Positions 1 to 8,815 of a DNA stretch of 64,000 nt are shown here, piece after piece. A model generated the notes under the pieces. The model did not search any database. It was given only the letters and a program-made list of their open reading frames with translations, and had not been told where the DNA came from. The stretch's first letter is position 1. Each line of letters begins with the position of its first letter. A program made the position numbers and the translations under genes. Where the stretch lies: assembly GCF_024704725.1 (NCBI RefSeq), contig NZ_JALIQS010000003.1:620001-684000 (forward strand), given 5' to 3'. The DNA is from Shinella sp. CPCC 101442 (lineage in GTDB: Bacteria; Pseudomonadota; Alphaproteobacteria; Rhizobiales; Rhizobiaceae).

Positions 1-1761
1 GTCACGGCCATCCATGACGAAGGTGCAGCGGCGCTTGACCGTCACGCGTCGGCTCGACGCTCGCTCGCTGCGCTCGGACACGACGCCCAGCGCACAGCCG
101 GCGATCAGGAGGTTGAGGAGGTTCCAGCCGCCGACCACGAAGGTGACGTCCGCCTTGAAGGGCTCGGTATAGAAACGGTAGACGCTGACGAGGAAGGCGA
201 CGAACAGCACGCCGAAGATGACGAAGAACGGTCGGCTGATCTCCGACAGGCGCGACACCCGGATGGATTCGTCCTTCGCCGTCACCTTGAAGGTCGGTTT
301 TGTCGGGTTGAGCATGACGGAGACGACGGCGGGCAGCAGGTGCACGCTCTGCACATACTCGTAAAGCTCGGAAATCCAGGGCCAGCGGAACGATCCATAA
401 AGATAGTTCTGCATCATTAGGTTCACGAGCATGTAGGCGAGCGTATAGCCCAAAAACTCGCCGCCGGAGGCCGTGAAGATTTCCAGGTCGAAGAAGAGGT
501 AGAAGAGCGGCGCGACGAGGAAGATCGTGCGCGGGAACGGGAACAGCCAGAACAGCATGGACGACATGTAGCAGAGCCGCTGCGGCACCGAGAGCCCACG
601 CTTGAAGAGCGGGAAGCGAAAACGCAGGATCTGCATCATGCCCTGCGCCCAGCGGCTGCGCTGGCCGATGAAGCTGGCGAAGGTCGCGGGCTGCAGGCCG
701 GCGATCAGCGGCCTGTCGACATAGACGCTGTTCCAGCCGCGCGAATGCAGCGAAAGCGCGGTCTCGCAATCCTCCGTGATCGAAAGGCCCGAAAAGCCGC
801 CGGCCTCGTTGAGGGCGGTGCGCCGCAGCACTGCCGCCGAACCGCAGAAGAACGACGCGTTCCACTTGTCGAGACCACGCTGAATGATGCCGTAGAACAT
901 CTCGTTCTCGCTCGGCATGTTTTCGAAGGTGCGCAGGTTCCGCTCCAGCGGATCGGGATTGAGAAAGAAGTGCGGCGTCTGCACAAGGAAAAGTTTGGGA
1001 TCATCGGCAAAAAAGCCGACCGTCTCGCGCAGAAAGTCGCGTGCCGGTGCGTGATCGGCATCGAAGATGGCGATGAGTTCGCCCGTCGAATACTGCATGC
1101 CGTTGTTCATGTTGCCGGCTTTGGCATGCTCGTTGCGGGCGCGCGTCAGGTAGTTGACGCCGAGATCGCGGCAGAGCGCCTGAAGCTCGCGGTGCCGCGC
1201 TTCGGCCGTCTGCGCCTCGATGACGGCTGCGGCATTGCGCTTCTGCTCCGTGCCGCCGTCGTCGAGCAGCCATACGGTCAGTTTGTTGGCCGGATAGTCC
1301 ATGGCCTTGGCGGCGGCGAGCGTGTTGGCGAGAAGGCCGATATCCTCGTTGTAACTCGGCACGAAGACGTCGACGGAGGGGAGCCGGCCCTCCTCCGCGA
1401 TGCGGCTCTTGCGCGACGGCAACGGCATCGCCACGACGAACAGGCTGAGCGCCAGCATCATGACGCTGTACATCTCGGCGAGATAGAGCAGGAAACCGGG
1501 GATGAAGTTTTCCAGCTGGTTCAATGGCGGCAGCGTGCTCGTCGTGCGCCAATAGACGTAGCGCAGGACGATGGCCGTGCCGAAGGCAAGCGCAATGAGG
1601 CGCCAGATGCCTTCCGCGCGCAGCACCTTGATGACCGCCATGAGGGTGACGACCGCAATGCTCGCGATCAGCTGGGTCTGCAGGTTGATCGGCAAAGTGA
1701 TGACGAGGATCACAAGGGCGGAGACGAGCGCCCACAGGATAATCGTGCCGGTATGTTTCAT
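1..1761 (-). CDS. bcsA: Cellulose synthase catalytic subunit (BcsA), C-terminus cut by window edge
   Basis: The frame is open from an ATG at 1761 to base 1, giving 587 residues without a stop, so the C-terminus lies outside the window. BcsA is an inner-membrane family-2 glycosyltransferase that polymerises UDP-glucose into beta-1,4-glucan and extrudes it. The sequence has N-terminal TM helices (about 1-110) and then the processive GT core: LDDGG (D167/D168), FDADH (D234/D236), FFCGS (305-309), TED (329-331) and QRSRW (367-371). More TM helices follow. An RxxxR motif (R567-R571) begins the PilZ domain, which in this family binds cyclic di-GMP. The start is supported by GAAGGA upstream. The gene follows bcsN by 85 bases on the same strand, so the two are probably cotranscribed. 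The identification is firm; only the end is missing. Confidence 0.95.
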   Translation of the reverse strand, partial: MKHTGTIILWALVSALVILVITLPINLQTQLIASIAVVTLMAVIKVLRAEGIWRLIALAFGTAIVLRYVYWRTTSTLPPLNQLENFIPGFLLYLAEMYSVMMLALSLFVVAMPLPSRKSRIAEEGRLPSVDVFVPSYNEDIGLLANTLAAAKAMDYPANKLTVWLLDDGGTEQKRNAAAVIEAQTAEARHRELQALCRDLGVNYLTRARNEHAKAGNMNNGMQYSTGELIAIFDADHAPARDFLRETVGFFADDPKLFLVQTPHFFLNPDPLERNLRTFENMPSENEMFYGIIQRGLDKWNASFFCGSAAVLRRTALNEAGGFSGLSITEDCETALSLHSRGWNSVYVDRPLIAGLQPATFASFIGQRSRWAQGMMQILRFRFPLFKRGLSVPQRLCYMSSMLFWLFPFPRTIFLVAPLFYLFFDLEIFTASGGEFLGYTLAYMLVNLMMQNYLYGSFRWPWISELYEYVQSVHLLPAVVSVMLNPTKPTFKVTAKDESIRVSRLSEISRPFFVIFGVLFVAFLVSVYRFYTEPFKADVTFVVGGWNLLNLLIAGCALGVVSERSERASSRRVTVKRRCTFVMDGRD

Positions 1762-1846
1762 ACGCCGTCCTTCGCCATCATAGCGTTTCAACCCGGACCT
1801 TATGCATTATTATGTTAAGGAAAAATTAGGCCGGGCGGCGGGTTTG

Positions 1847-2821
1847 TCAATTACAGGTTGCTGACCCTGACGCCCCTGTAACGCAAACGGGTGACGGCAC
1901 CACGACCGCCTCATCCTCCGGGGTTGTCGTCGTGGTCGTCGCCGAGCCTCCGGTGGGCGACGGCACGACGACGACATCCTTTGCCACCACCTGCTCCGTG
2001 CGCCGGTTAAGCGGTTTTGTTTCGGCAATATGCCGGGTAACCGGTGCCTGCTCCACGGTCTCGACGCTCACGACCGCACGACGCGGCTCCTCGATCGCGA
2101 CGCGCAGCGGCTTGCCGCCCCCAACCTCGGCATCCACGGAGGCTGGAGTTCCATAGGGGTTCCAGGTCGCGCCGGAGAAGCCGCCGACGATGGTATAACC
2201 ATACATCAGCTCGACAAGCTGCTTCTCGCTCGCGCCCGCCTGGCAGACACGCAGGCGGATCTGAAGCATGCCGAAGCTGTTCATGAGGTTGCGGTCGGCC
2301 TCGTCCGAACGGATCTGCTGCCAACCATAGAGGCAACCGTCATTGCCGGCGCCCGGACCATAGGCATAGCCGAAGGGACCGTAGGTGTTGCGCACGAAAT
2401 TGCTGGAGATCGTCAGGCGTGCGCCGGGAAAATAGCTGCGGATTTCCGCCTGGATCGCCGAATGGCGCACCGGCCTGAAGCTCAGCGCACCACCCGGCAT
2501 GGCAACCGTCTCGGCCGGGCCGAACGCCTGGATGCTGATGAAATTCTGCCCCGATGACGTGGCCGAGGTGGAAAGCGCGATCTGCTGCTCGACGGCGTTG
2601 GTATATTGGCGCTGGATCACGCTGACGATGGAGAGCGTGCCCGGAGCGGGCAGCACCAGTGCGTTTGCCGTCGAAACGGTCGAGGAGAGCGTTGCCACGC
2701 CGGCCCCTGGCCGCGCCGCGCAACCGCCAAGCACCGCTGCGGCCAGCGCCGCGAGCAGGGAGCTCATCCGAAAGAGGCCGCCGCCACGGCCGAAAAAACG
2801 AATCGCTGCCGAATCATCCAT
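1847..2821 (-). CDS. bcsN: Cellulose biosynthesis protein BcsN, putative lipoprotein
   Basis: A 324-residue protein resembling the BcsN family of alphaproteobacterial cellulose operons, where it precedes bcsA, as it does here. Its molecular role is not well defined. After an arginine-containing N-terminal stretch comes a hydrophobic segment (MSSLLAALAAAVLGGC) ending in an LGGC lipobox, so it is probably a lipoprotein of the cell envelope. The C-terminal 80 residues are low in complexity (runs of Thr, VVVPSP twice). The ATG at 2821 is preferred over the one at 2767 because it includes the basic n-region of the signal peptide and has a weak GAGTAGG upstream; the 2767 ATG has no visible ribosome-binding site. 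The name rests on family resemblance plus position. Confidence 0.8.
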   Translation of the reverse strand: MDDSAAIRFFGRGGGLFRMSSLLAALAAAVLGGCAARPGAGVATLSSTVSTANALVLPAPGTLSIVSVIQRQYTNAVEQQIALSTSATSSGQNFISIQAFGPAETVAMPGGALSFRPVRHSAIQAEIRSYFPGARLTISSNFVRNTYGPFGYAYGPGAGNDGCLYGWQQIRSDEADRNLMNSFGMLQIRLRVCQAGASEKQLVELMYGYTIVGGFSGATWNPYGTPASVDAEVGGGKPLRVAIEEPRRAVVSVETVEQAPVTRHIAETKPLNRRTEQVVAKDVVVVPSPTGGSATTTTTTPEDEAVVVPSPVCVTGASGSATCN

Positions 2822-2875
2822 GCCTACTCATATTTCGACCGGCGCCGAATAGGAATCCCCAGATCCCATCACACG

Positions 2876-3655
2876 CTAAAGAGCGACAAGCTTCATGCAA
2901 GACAGGTAGCTGCGGCCGATACGGACCTCGCTGCCATCGAGAAGTTCGGCAAACCAGGCACCGTGCCGTCCGCGCCGGAACCCCTTGATGGCTTCCATGC
3001 GCAGGATGGTGGAGCGGTGGACACGAATGAACTGTTCGGCTGGCAACCGGCTTTCCAGCGAGGCCAGCGTTTCATCGAGCAGATAGGTTTCGCCTTCCGC
3101 ATAGAGGCGTGCATAGTCCCGCTCCGCATCGATGCGGGTTACGCCCGCCGCCGAAACACGCAGCAACCGCCCGCGCGAACGCACCCAGAAGGGCGGCAAA
3201 CCGCTCTGCTCCTGGCGCATCGCCTGCCGGAGCGCATCGAACGCCGCCGTCATTTCCGCCAGCCGCTCGGCCGCGTTGCGGGTGCCGAGGCGATGGCGCA
3301 CACGAAGAAGCGAGGCGGCCAGCCGCTCCTCCTCCACGGGCTTCGTCAGATAGTCGACGGCATCGGCCGCAAAGGCCGGAAGCGCATAGTGCCCGAAGGC
3401 GGTGACGAAGACGACCGCGGGCGGCGCGTCCCTCAACGCATCGACCACATCGAAACCGTCGCCCCCCGGCATGCGTACGTCGAGGAGCAGAAGGTCCGGC
3501 AGATGCCTGCGCGTCTCTTCGACGGCGGCGGCAACGTCGCCGGCCTGGGCCACCACCTCCACACCGCCGATGGAAGCGAGGAGCCGCGCCAGCCGTCGGC
3601 GCGCGATGGGTTCGTCATCGACGATGATGGCAGTCAGGTCCCGTTCGGCAATCAT
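2876..3655 (-). CDS. LytTR-family response regulator
   Basis: A 259-residue response regulator. The receiver domain (about 8-122) shows the acidic pair D13-D14, phospho-acceptor D59 (LLLLDVRMPG), T85 and K105. A LytTR DNA-binding domain fills about 155-255 (typical segments DYARLYAEGETYLL and FIRVHRSTILRMEAI). Proteins of this type bind paired direct repeats to activate surface, exopolysaccharide or stress genes. The ATG at 3655 overlaps the kinase stop codon in an ATGA, so the pair is translationally coupled. The longer upstream reading frame lies inside the kinase gene and is not used. Targets are not shown by the sequence; the neighbouring cellulose and RTX genes are candidates. Confidence 0.9.
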   Translation of the reverse strand: MIAERDLTAIIVDDEPIARRRLARLLASIGGVEVVAQAGDVAAAVEETRRHLPDLLLLDVRMPGGDGFDVVDALRDAPPAVVFVTAFGHYALPAFAADAVDYLTKPVEEERLAASLLRVRHRLGTRNAAERLAEMTAAFDALRQAMRQEQSGLPPFWVRSRGRLLRVSAAGVTRIDAERDYARLYAEGETYLLDETLASLESRLPAEQFIRVHRSTILRMEAIKGFRRGRHGAWFAELLDGSEVRIGRSYLSCMKLVAL

Positions 3656-4761
3656 GCGCGATGCCACGGCAGCGTCAGACGAACCGCAAACCGACCCGGG
3701 CGGATATAGCCGCTGGAGAGCGTGGCCGCGCCGCCGAAATGCGTGGCGATGCGTTCGGCAACGTTGCGCAGCCCGATCCCCATGCCGGGGGGAATTTCGC
3801 CGTCTTCGTCCGGCGGCGTATCGTTTTCCACCGTCACGACCAGGACATCGTCGAGGCGTTCCGCCCACAGCGCGATCTCCACCGCCCCGCGCGTCGCGCC
3901 GACACCGTACTTCACGGCATTCTCGAAGATCGGCTGGAGGATCAGCGGCGGCACGCGGATGTCACGCGCGTCGTCATCCACCTCAAAGGAGACCTTCATG
4001 CGGTCGGAAAAGCGCGTGCTTTCCACGGCGAGATAATCCGACTGGAGCGCCAGTTCTTCGCTGAGCGGAATATCCTGCATGGGATCGAGCGTAAGCGTCT
4101 TGCGCAGGAAGGCCGAGAGTTTCAGCACCATGCCGCGCGCATGGGCGTTCGCGCCCTCCTCGATAAGACCCGCCATGGCGTTCAGCGTGTTGAACAGGAA
4201 ATGCGGATTGACCTGATAGGCCAGCGCCCGCATCTGCGCCGACAGAGCTTCCTCACGCAAGGCCGCCATGCGCCGCTCGCCCTCGGCGAGCGCGAAGCTG
4301 TAGCACAGGACGAGATAGAGGCAGCACCAGCCGAAGAACAGCGACATGCCGAAGATCATGCCAAAGGCGAATTCCCGGATCTCGAACACCGCCGGCTGCG
4401 GGTAAACGCAGACGATATAGATGAGGTAGTCCGCGGCGGCAGAAACGGGGGTAGCAGCAAGCGACAGGGCGAAGGCCATCCCCGCCTGCTGCCAGAGCGG
4501 CCAGCCAAGCGTGCGCTTCAGCAGCATCGTCATGCCCGTCGTCAAAACAAGCGCAAAAGCGATCGAGGCGAGCTTGCCGGGAGCGGATTCGATCGGATCG
4601 GTTCCGGCAACCGCCCAGAGCACGCTCGTGGAAAAAAACACTGCAGCCCAGTAAGCGACGGCGAGACGGAAAACGGCCTTGCGCCGCTCCATTTTCTCCC
4701 GGTTTCGCCCGGTATCGCCCTGCGCCACCACCCCGAAACCGGCCTTGGCTAGACTGGCCAT
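3652..4761 (-). CDS. LytS/AlgZ-type sensor histidine kinase
   Basis: A 369-residue membrane kinase. Four or more hydrophobic segments occupy about residues 28-160. They are followed by the His_kinase (LytS-type) box YQVNPHFLFNTLNA with phospho-acceptor H187, and then a HATPase domain with an N-box (QPIFENAVKYGV) and a glycine box (GMGIGLRNV). It should phosphorylate the adjacent LytTR regulator. Start 4761 was chosen for the GAGGGAT five bases upstream; ATG 4785 is also possible, and the open frame extends to 5097 without a convincing ribosome site. No extracytoplasmic sensor domain is visible, so the signal is probably sensed in the membrane. Confidence 0.88.
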   Translation of the reverse strand: MASLAKAGFGVVAQGDTGRNREKMERRKAVFRLAVAYWAAVFFSTSVLWAVAGTDPIESAPGKLASIAFALVLTTGMTMLLKRTLGWPLWQQAGMAFALSLAATPVSAAADYLIYIVCVYPQPAVFEIREFAFGMIFGMSLFFGWCCLYLVLCYSFALAEGERRMAALREEALSAQMRALAYQVNPHFLFNTLNAMAGLIEEGANAHARGMVLKLSAFLRKTLTLDPMQDIPLSEELALQSDYLAVESTRFSDRMKVSFEVDDDARDIRVPPLILQPIFENAVKYGVGATRGAVEIALWAERLDDVLVVTVENDTPPDEDGEIPPGMGIGLRNVAERIATHFGGAATLSSGYIRPGRFAVRLTLPWHRA

Positions 4762-5043
4762 GCCATCCCTCGCATTCGTCACCATTCCCGCCGGACTATT
4801 CCGCCGATTGGCTCGCCTGTCGATAGACGCTCGTCGTCGCAGGAAGGCCGTTTGCAGAAATTCGCTCTTTCGACGGTAGCTGCCGTGCTCTATCCCGGAC
4901 GCGGCGGGAGCGAACGAGATTCGACGACCGGCAAGGGTCAGCGTGCGGCAACGCCAAGCGGACCTCGCCGCTCCGCCGCCACGGACGGGTATTGCCGCGC
5001 GTGGCAGCATGCAGGATCTCATGTCGATTTTTAGGAGTTCATT

Positions 5044-7155
5044 ATGTCTGATATTCCCGGCAACACCTCGACCAACGCAACCATCGGCAAAGGCCAAGCG
5101 ATCAACGGTACCTTGACCTTCGCGGGTGACAGCGATTGGTACAAGGCTAGTTTCTCCGCCGGCCTCGACTATGGTTTCCGACTTTCCGGTGACGGCTCGT
5201 CACTGACCAACCCCGATCTTACGCTCCATGACGCCAACGGTACGGTACTAGTCGGCGGCACGAACTATTCCTCGAACACGGTAACAGTGAATTTTTCGGC
5301 CACCAATGGCGGCACGTATTTCGTCGGCGTCAAGGACAGCTCCGACATTGGAAATTACAACCTCGTCTGGCTCGGCAGCGATACGATCCGCCGCGACGCC
5401 AACACCACGGCGACGCTATCGCAGGGGCAGACCGTCAAGAGCGCCGTGGATGTCGTAGGCGATTCCGACTGGTTCAAGATCAGCCTCAAGGCCGGTCTCG
5501 ACTATGGTTTTTCAGTCTCCGGCGATGGTAGCAACGCATCGCTGCCCGATGCGGACCTGATCCTGCGCGATGCGAATGGCACCCAGCTTGCCGGCGGCAC
5601 GAACTACAACGACAGCACCTACACAATCTCCCATGCCGCCCAGCAGACCGGCACCTACTTTATCGACATCCGCGACAACGGCGAGGTTGGCAATTACAAT
5701 CTCCGTTGGCTTGGCAACGACACGATCCTGCGCAACATCTCCACAACCGCCGCACTGGGCACGGGTGCCAGCATCACGAGTGCTATCGACGTGCAGGGCG
5801 ATTCCGACTGGTTCAAAGTGAGCCTGAAGGCCGGCATCAGCTATGCATTCAAGGTCACGGGCACGGGCACTTCCCGCCTTCCGGATGGCGACATTTATCT
5901 GCGTGATGCCAATGGCAACAAGATTGCGGGCAGCACGAACTATAACTCCGCCACAGGCCTTGTCACATTCACCGCCCAAAGCGCAGGGACCTATTTTGTC
6001 GATGTCACGGATGCCAGTGACATCGGCCGATACATCGTTTCCAATCCCAGCCTCGACACCGTCTTCAACAACGTCAACACCGATCGCAGCCTGCTCGTCG
6101 GCCGCTCGACGACCGGCAAGATCGACGTGGAGGCCGACAGCGACTGGTACGGTTTCACCGTCAAGTCGGGCGTCACCTATCGCTTCACGGCAAGCGGCAC
6201 CGGCGACGTCGCAGGCGCAAACGGCCTGAAGCTTGCACTGCGCGACGCGAATGGCAACCTGATCGATTCGGATTCCGATTCGGTCGCCGTCGTCGAGTTT
6301 ACGGCGACGAGCAGCGGCAAGGTTTTCCTCGACATCGCCGGCTACAACAGCTCCATCAAAGGCAAGTTCATCCTGTCGGCCGTCTCCGACGCGCCGGTTC
6401 TGAAGGGCACCTCGGCAAGCGAAATGCTGACCGGGGGCGATAACGCCACGAAGATCTACGGTTATGCCGGCAACGACACGCTCTACGGCGCCGATGGCAA
6501 CGACACGTTGATCGGCGGCACCGGCGCGGACACGCTCTACGGCGGTTCGGGCTCGGATACGGCCTCCTATGCCGGTGCGAAGGCGGGCGTCACCGTCAGC
6601 CTCACCAAGCCTTCGATCAACACCGGCGACGCCAAGGGCGATCGGTATTCCTCTATCGAGAACCTCACCGGCTCGTCCCATGTCGACACGCTGACGGGCA
6701 ACTCCAAGGCCAACAGCATCGCCGGCGGTGCGGGCAACGACATCCTCAAGGGCGCAGCCGGCAATGACAAGCTGTATGGCGACAGCGGCAACGACAAGCT
6801 CTACGGCGGTGCCGGTGCCGACAAGCTCTATGGCGGTTCGGGCGCGGACACGTTCGTCTTCACCAGCGAAAAGGACAGCACCTCAAGCGCCCGGGACATG
6901 ATCTACGACTTCTCGCAGAAGCAAGGCGACCGGATCCACCTGTCCGGCATCGACGCCCGCGATGCCACGAGCAAGAACGATGCCTTCACCTTCATCGGCG
7001 ACAAGGCATTCTCCGAAAAGGCAGGCGAGCTTCGCTATTTCCACAAGAGCGGCGATACCTTCGTCTACGGCGACGTGGACGGCGACGGCAAGGCCGACTT
7101 CGCGCTCCGCCTCGACAAGACCATCGACTTGGTCAAGGGCGACTTCATCCTGTAA
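5044..7155 (+). CDS. RTX calcium-binding protein with four pre-peptidase-like repeats
   Basis: A 703-residue secreted-type protein. The first about 450 residues are four tandem units of about 112 residues, each starting with a G/A-DSDWY/F-K/G core (GDSDWYK, GDSDWFK, GDSDWFK, ADSDWYG) and resembling bacterial pre-peptidase C-terminal (PPC) beta-sandwich domains. About residues 455-610 carry RTX nonapeptides of the form GGxGxDxLx (YGYAGNDTLYGADGNDTL, GAAGNDKLYGDSGNDKLY), which bind calcium in this family. The C-terminus resembles the serralysin-type M10 C-terminal domain. There is no N-terminal signal peptide, which fits type I secretion by a C-terminal signal. No protease motif (HExxH) or other catalytic domain is seen, so an adhesin or matrix role is the likeliest inference. 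A good AGGAG precedes the ATG. No type I exporter lies in the window. Confidence 0.88.
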   Translation: MSDIPGNTSTNATIGKGQAINGTLTFAGDSDWYKASFSAGLDYGFRLSGDGSSLTNPDLTLHDANGTVLVGGTNYSSNTVTVNFSATNGGTYFVGVKDSSDIGNYNLVWLGSDTIRRDANTTATLSQGQTVKSAVDVVGDSDWFKISLKAGLDYGFSVSGDGSNASLPDADLILRDANGTQLAGGTNYNDSTYTISHAAQQTGTYFIDIRDNGEVGNYNLRWLGNDTILRNISTTAALGTGASITSAIDVQGDSDWFKVSLKAGISYAFKVTGTGTSRLPDGDIYLRDANGNKIAGSTNYNSATGLVTFTAQSAGTYFVDVTDASDIGRYIVSNPSLDTVFNNVNTDRSLLVGRSTTGKIDVEADSDWYGFTVKSGVTYRFTASGTGDVAGANGLKLALRDANGNLIDSDSDSVAVVEFTATSSGKVFLDIAGYNSSIKGKFILSAVSDAPVLKGTSASEMLTGGDNATKIYGYAGNDTLYGADGNDTLIGGTGADTLYGGSGSDTASYAGAKAGVTVSLTKPSINTGDAKGDRYSSIENLTGSSHVDTLTGNSKANSIAGGAGNDILKGAAGNDKLYGDSGNDKLYGGAGADKLYGGSGADTFVFTSEKDSTSSARDMIYDFSQKQGDRIHLSGIDARDATSKNDAFTFIGDKAFSEKAGELRYFHKSGDTFVYGDVDGDGKADFALRLDKTIDLVKGDFIL

Positions 7156-7165
7156 ACAACGATCG

Positions 7166-7189
7166 GGGGCGGCCTTGGCCGCCCCTTTT
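7166..7189 (+). terminator. Rho-independent terminator of the RTX gene
   Basis: GGGGCGGCC and GGCCGCCCC form a perfect 9-bp stem (loop of two bases, in practice four), followed directly by TTTT. It lies 10 bases after the RTX stop and just before the 3' end of the convergent amidohydrolase gene. Confidence 0.85.
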
Positions 7190-7191
7190 CA

Positions 7192-8643
7192 TTATTGTGC
7201 TACGGACTCGTAGCGGGTGTTGCGCCAGTAGCCGGCGGGTTCCGAAAGGCATTCTTCCAGCCCTGCCCGCTCGAAGGCTTTCCTCTGTTCGACGGCGGCC
7301 ATTTCCATGATGTCGCCCGTATCGAGATGCGCCACCTTGCGGCCGCGCATCAGCACGCGCCCGTTGACCATCACCGTGTCCACATCCGCGGCGTTGGCGA
7401 AATGCGCGATGCGCAGCACCGGCATGCCCGGCGGATAGAGGTGGGGTTTGCGCATGTCCACGAGTATGATGTCCGCCTTCTTGCCCGCTTCCAGCGAGCC
7501 GATCTCGTTCTCCAGCCCGAGCGCCCGGGCGGCATCGATCGTTACCAGTTCGATTGCCTTGCCGGGCGGCAGATAGGCGGGATCGCGGAAGTGGCGGCGG
7601 TGATAATGCATCGCCTGCGCCATATGGCGGAACATGTCGTAGCCGCGATCCGGCGCCGAGGCATCCGAGGCGATGCAGACATTGATGCCGGCATCCAGCA
7701 GCTCCGGCACCGGGCAGCGGCCATAGATCGACATGATGGCGCTTGGATTGTGGATGATCGAGGCCCCCGTCTCCTTCAGCGCCTCGAAATCCTCCGGCGT
7801 CAGGTCCACACTGTGGCCGAGCAGCGCGAAGCGGCCGAGCAGGCCGAAATCGCGGGCGAGCGCAATCGACCCCTCGCGGTGGCCATCCTGCGTGAAGAGC
7901 ACGCCGAGCCGTTCGCGCAGCGCCATGACGGCCTCACCCATCGCCGTAATCGCCTGGCGGTCGGCCGGATCCTCGATCTGTTTCGCATTGTAGACCGGCA
8001 TCATCAGGCACACGCCGGTGCCACGCCCGAGCACGTCGTTCCAGCGCGTGATGAGGTCCTCGCTGACCGCGAGCTGGTGTTCGAAGGTAACGGCGACATC
8101 GCGCACCGGCCCATTGTCGAAGCGGCGGAAGCTGCGCGGGAACGGCGGACGGCGCGGGCCGACGGCGAGAATGGTGCGCAGGCCCGATTCCGCCGTTGCT
8201 CCGCAATGGGCATCGCCGAAGGCCGGATCGTCGGTGCGGATGATATCGGCGCCGCCGCCGAGCAGCGTCATGCCTGTCGTGACGCCGGCCATCAGCCGTT
8301 CGAGCATGGTCAGCCGTGCCTCGGCGCGCCAGAAATCCGGGGTCGAGCCCTGGGCATAGACACCCTCGCAGACTTCGGTCCAGCGGTCGACATCGCCATA
8401 ACCGGCAGCACGGATGAGACCATGGCCGGCGTGGGAATGGCAATCGATGAGGCCGGGCATCGCCACCATGCCGGTACCGTCGATGATCTCCCTTGCACCC
8501 TCCGGCGGCGGCGTGTCGTCCTCGCAGGCGATCCCCAGGATGCGATCGCCCGAAACGGCGATCCAGGCCCGCTCGATGACGCGGCGCTCCCCGTCGACGG
8601 TCATCGCGGTCACATTGCGCAGGAGCACATCCGGCTTGTCCAT
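7192..8643 (-). CDS. Amidohydrolase (TRZ/ATZ/cytosine-deaminase-like)
   Basis: A 483-residue metal-dependent hydrolase of the amidohydrolase superfamily. The metal-binding HxH is present (GLIDCHSHAGHG, H69 and H71), with later superfamily signatures LLGHSVDLT, IIHNPSAIMS and CIASDASAPDRG. These enzymes deaminate or open ring N-heterocycles or hydrolyse C-N or C-Cl bonds; the substrate cannot be read from the sequence. The ATG at 8643 has a strong GGAGAGGG; longer upstream frames run through the operator region and are rejected. It is divergent from the flavin-reductase gene, and a tandem ATTGTNNACAAT operator lies 40-63 bases upstream, so it probably belongs to the GntR-controlled locus. Confidence 0.88.
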   Translation of the reverse strand: MDKPDVLLRNVTAMTVDGERRVIERAWIAVSGDRILGIACEDDTPPPEGAREIIDGTGMVAMPGLIDCHSHAGHGLIRAAGYGDVDRWTEVCEGVYAQGSTPDFWRAEARLTMLERLMAGVTTGMTLLGGGADIIRTDDPAFGDAHCGATAESGLRTILAVGPRRPPFPRSFRRFDNGPVRDVAVTFEHQLAVSEDLITRWNDVLGRGTGVCLMMPVYNAKQIEDPADRQAITAMGEAVMALRERLGVLFTQDGHREGSIALARDFGLLGRFALLGHSVDLTPEDFEALKETGASIIHNPSAIMSIYGRCPVPELLDAGINVCIASDASAPDRGYDMFRHMAQAMHYHRRHFRDPAYLPPGKAIELVTIDAARALGLENEIGSLEAGKKADIILVDMRKPHLYPPGMPVLRIAHFANAADVDTVMVNGRVLMRGRKVAHLDTGDIMEMAAVEQRKAFERAGLEECLSEPAGYWRNTRYESVAQ

Positions 8644-8682
8644 GTCAGTCCCTCTCCATTCGCCAAACAACTCTACGTTCGC

Positions 8683-8706
8683 ATTGTGTACAAAATTGTT
8701 GACAAT
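8683..8706. promoter_or_regulatory. Tandem ATTGTNNACAAT operator between divergent genes
   Basis: Two abutting 12-bp palindromes: ATTGTGTACAAA (8683-8694, one base off) and ATTGTTGACAAT (8695-8706, perfect dyad). The form TTGTNNACAA is typical of GntR/FCD-family operators. It sits between the amidohydrolase (start 8643) and the flavin-reductase-like gene (start 8816). The same motif occurs at 18220 and 18425. The GntR gene at 9713 is the obvious candidate protein, by inference. Confidence 0.7.
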
Positions 8707-8815
8707 ATTTCCATCGAATGCCAGCAATAAATCGACGGCATAGCCCACCCGATCGCCTGCGCTCCTGTCCGGGCCCGCCGGCACCATCGCACAGGCCGCC
8801 ACCCGAGGGGACCCC

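Noticed and set aside
745-1818. Plus-strand open frame opposite bcsA
   Set aside because: The minus strand carries every BcsA catalytic motif in one frame; the plus frame has none.
5512-6681. Minus-strand open frame opposite the RTX gene
   Set aside because: Low-complexity mirror of the repeats, with no domain or ribosome site.
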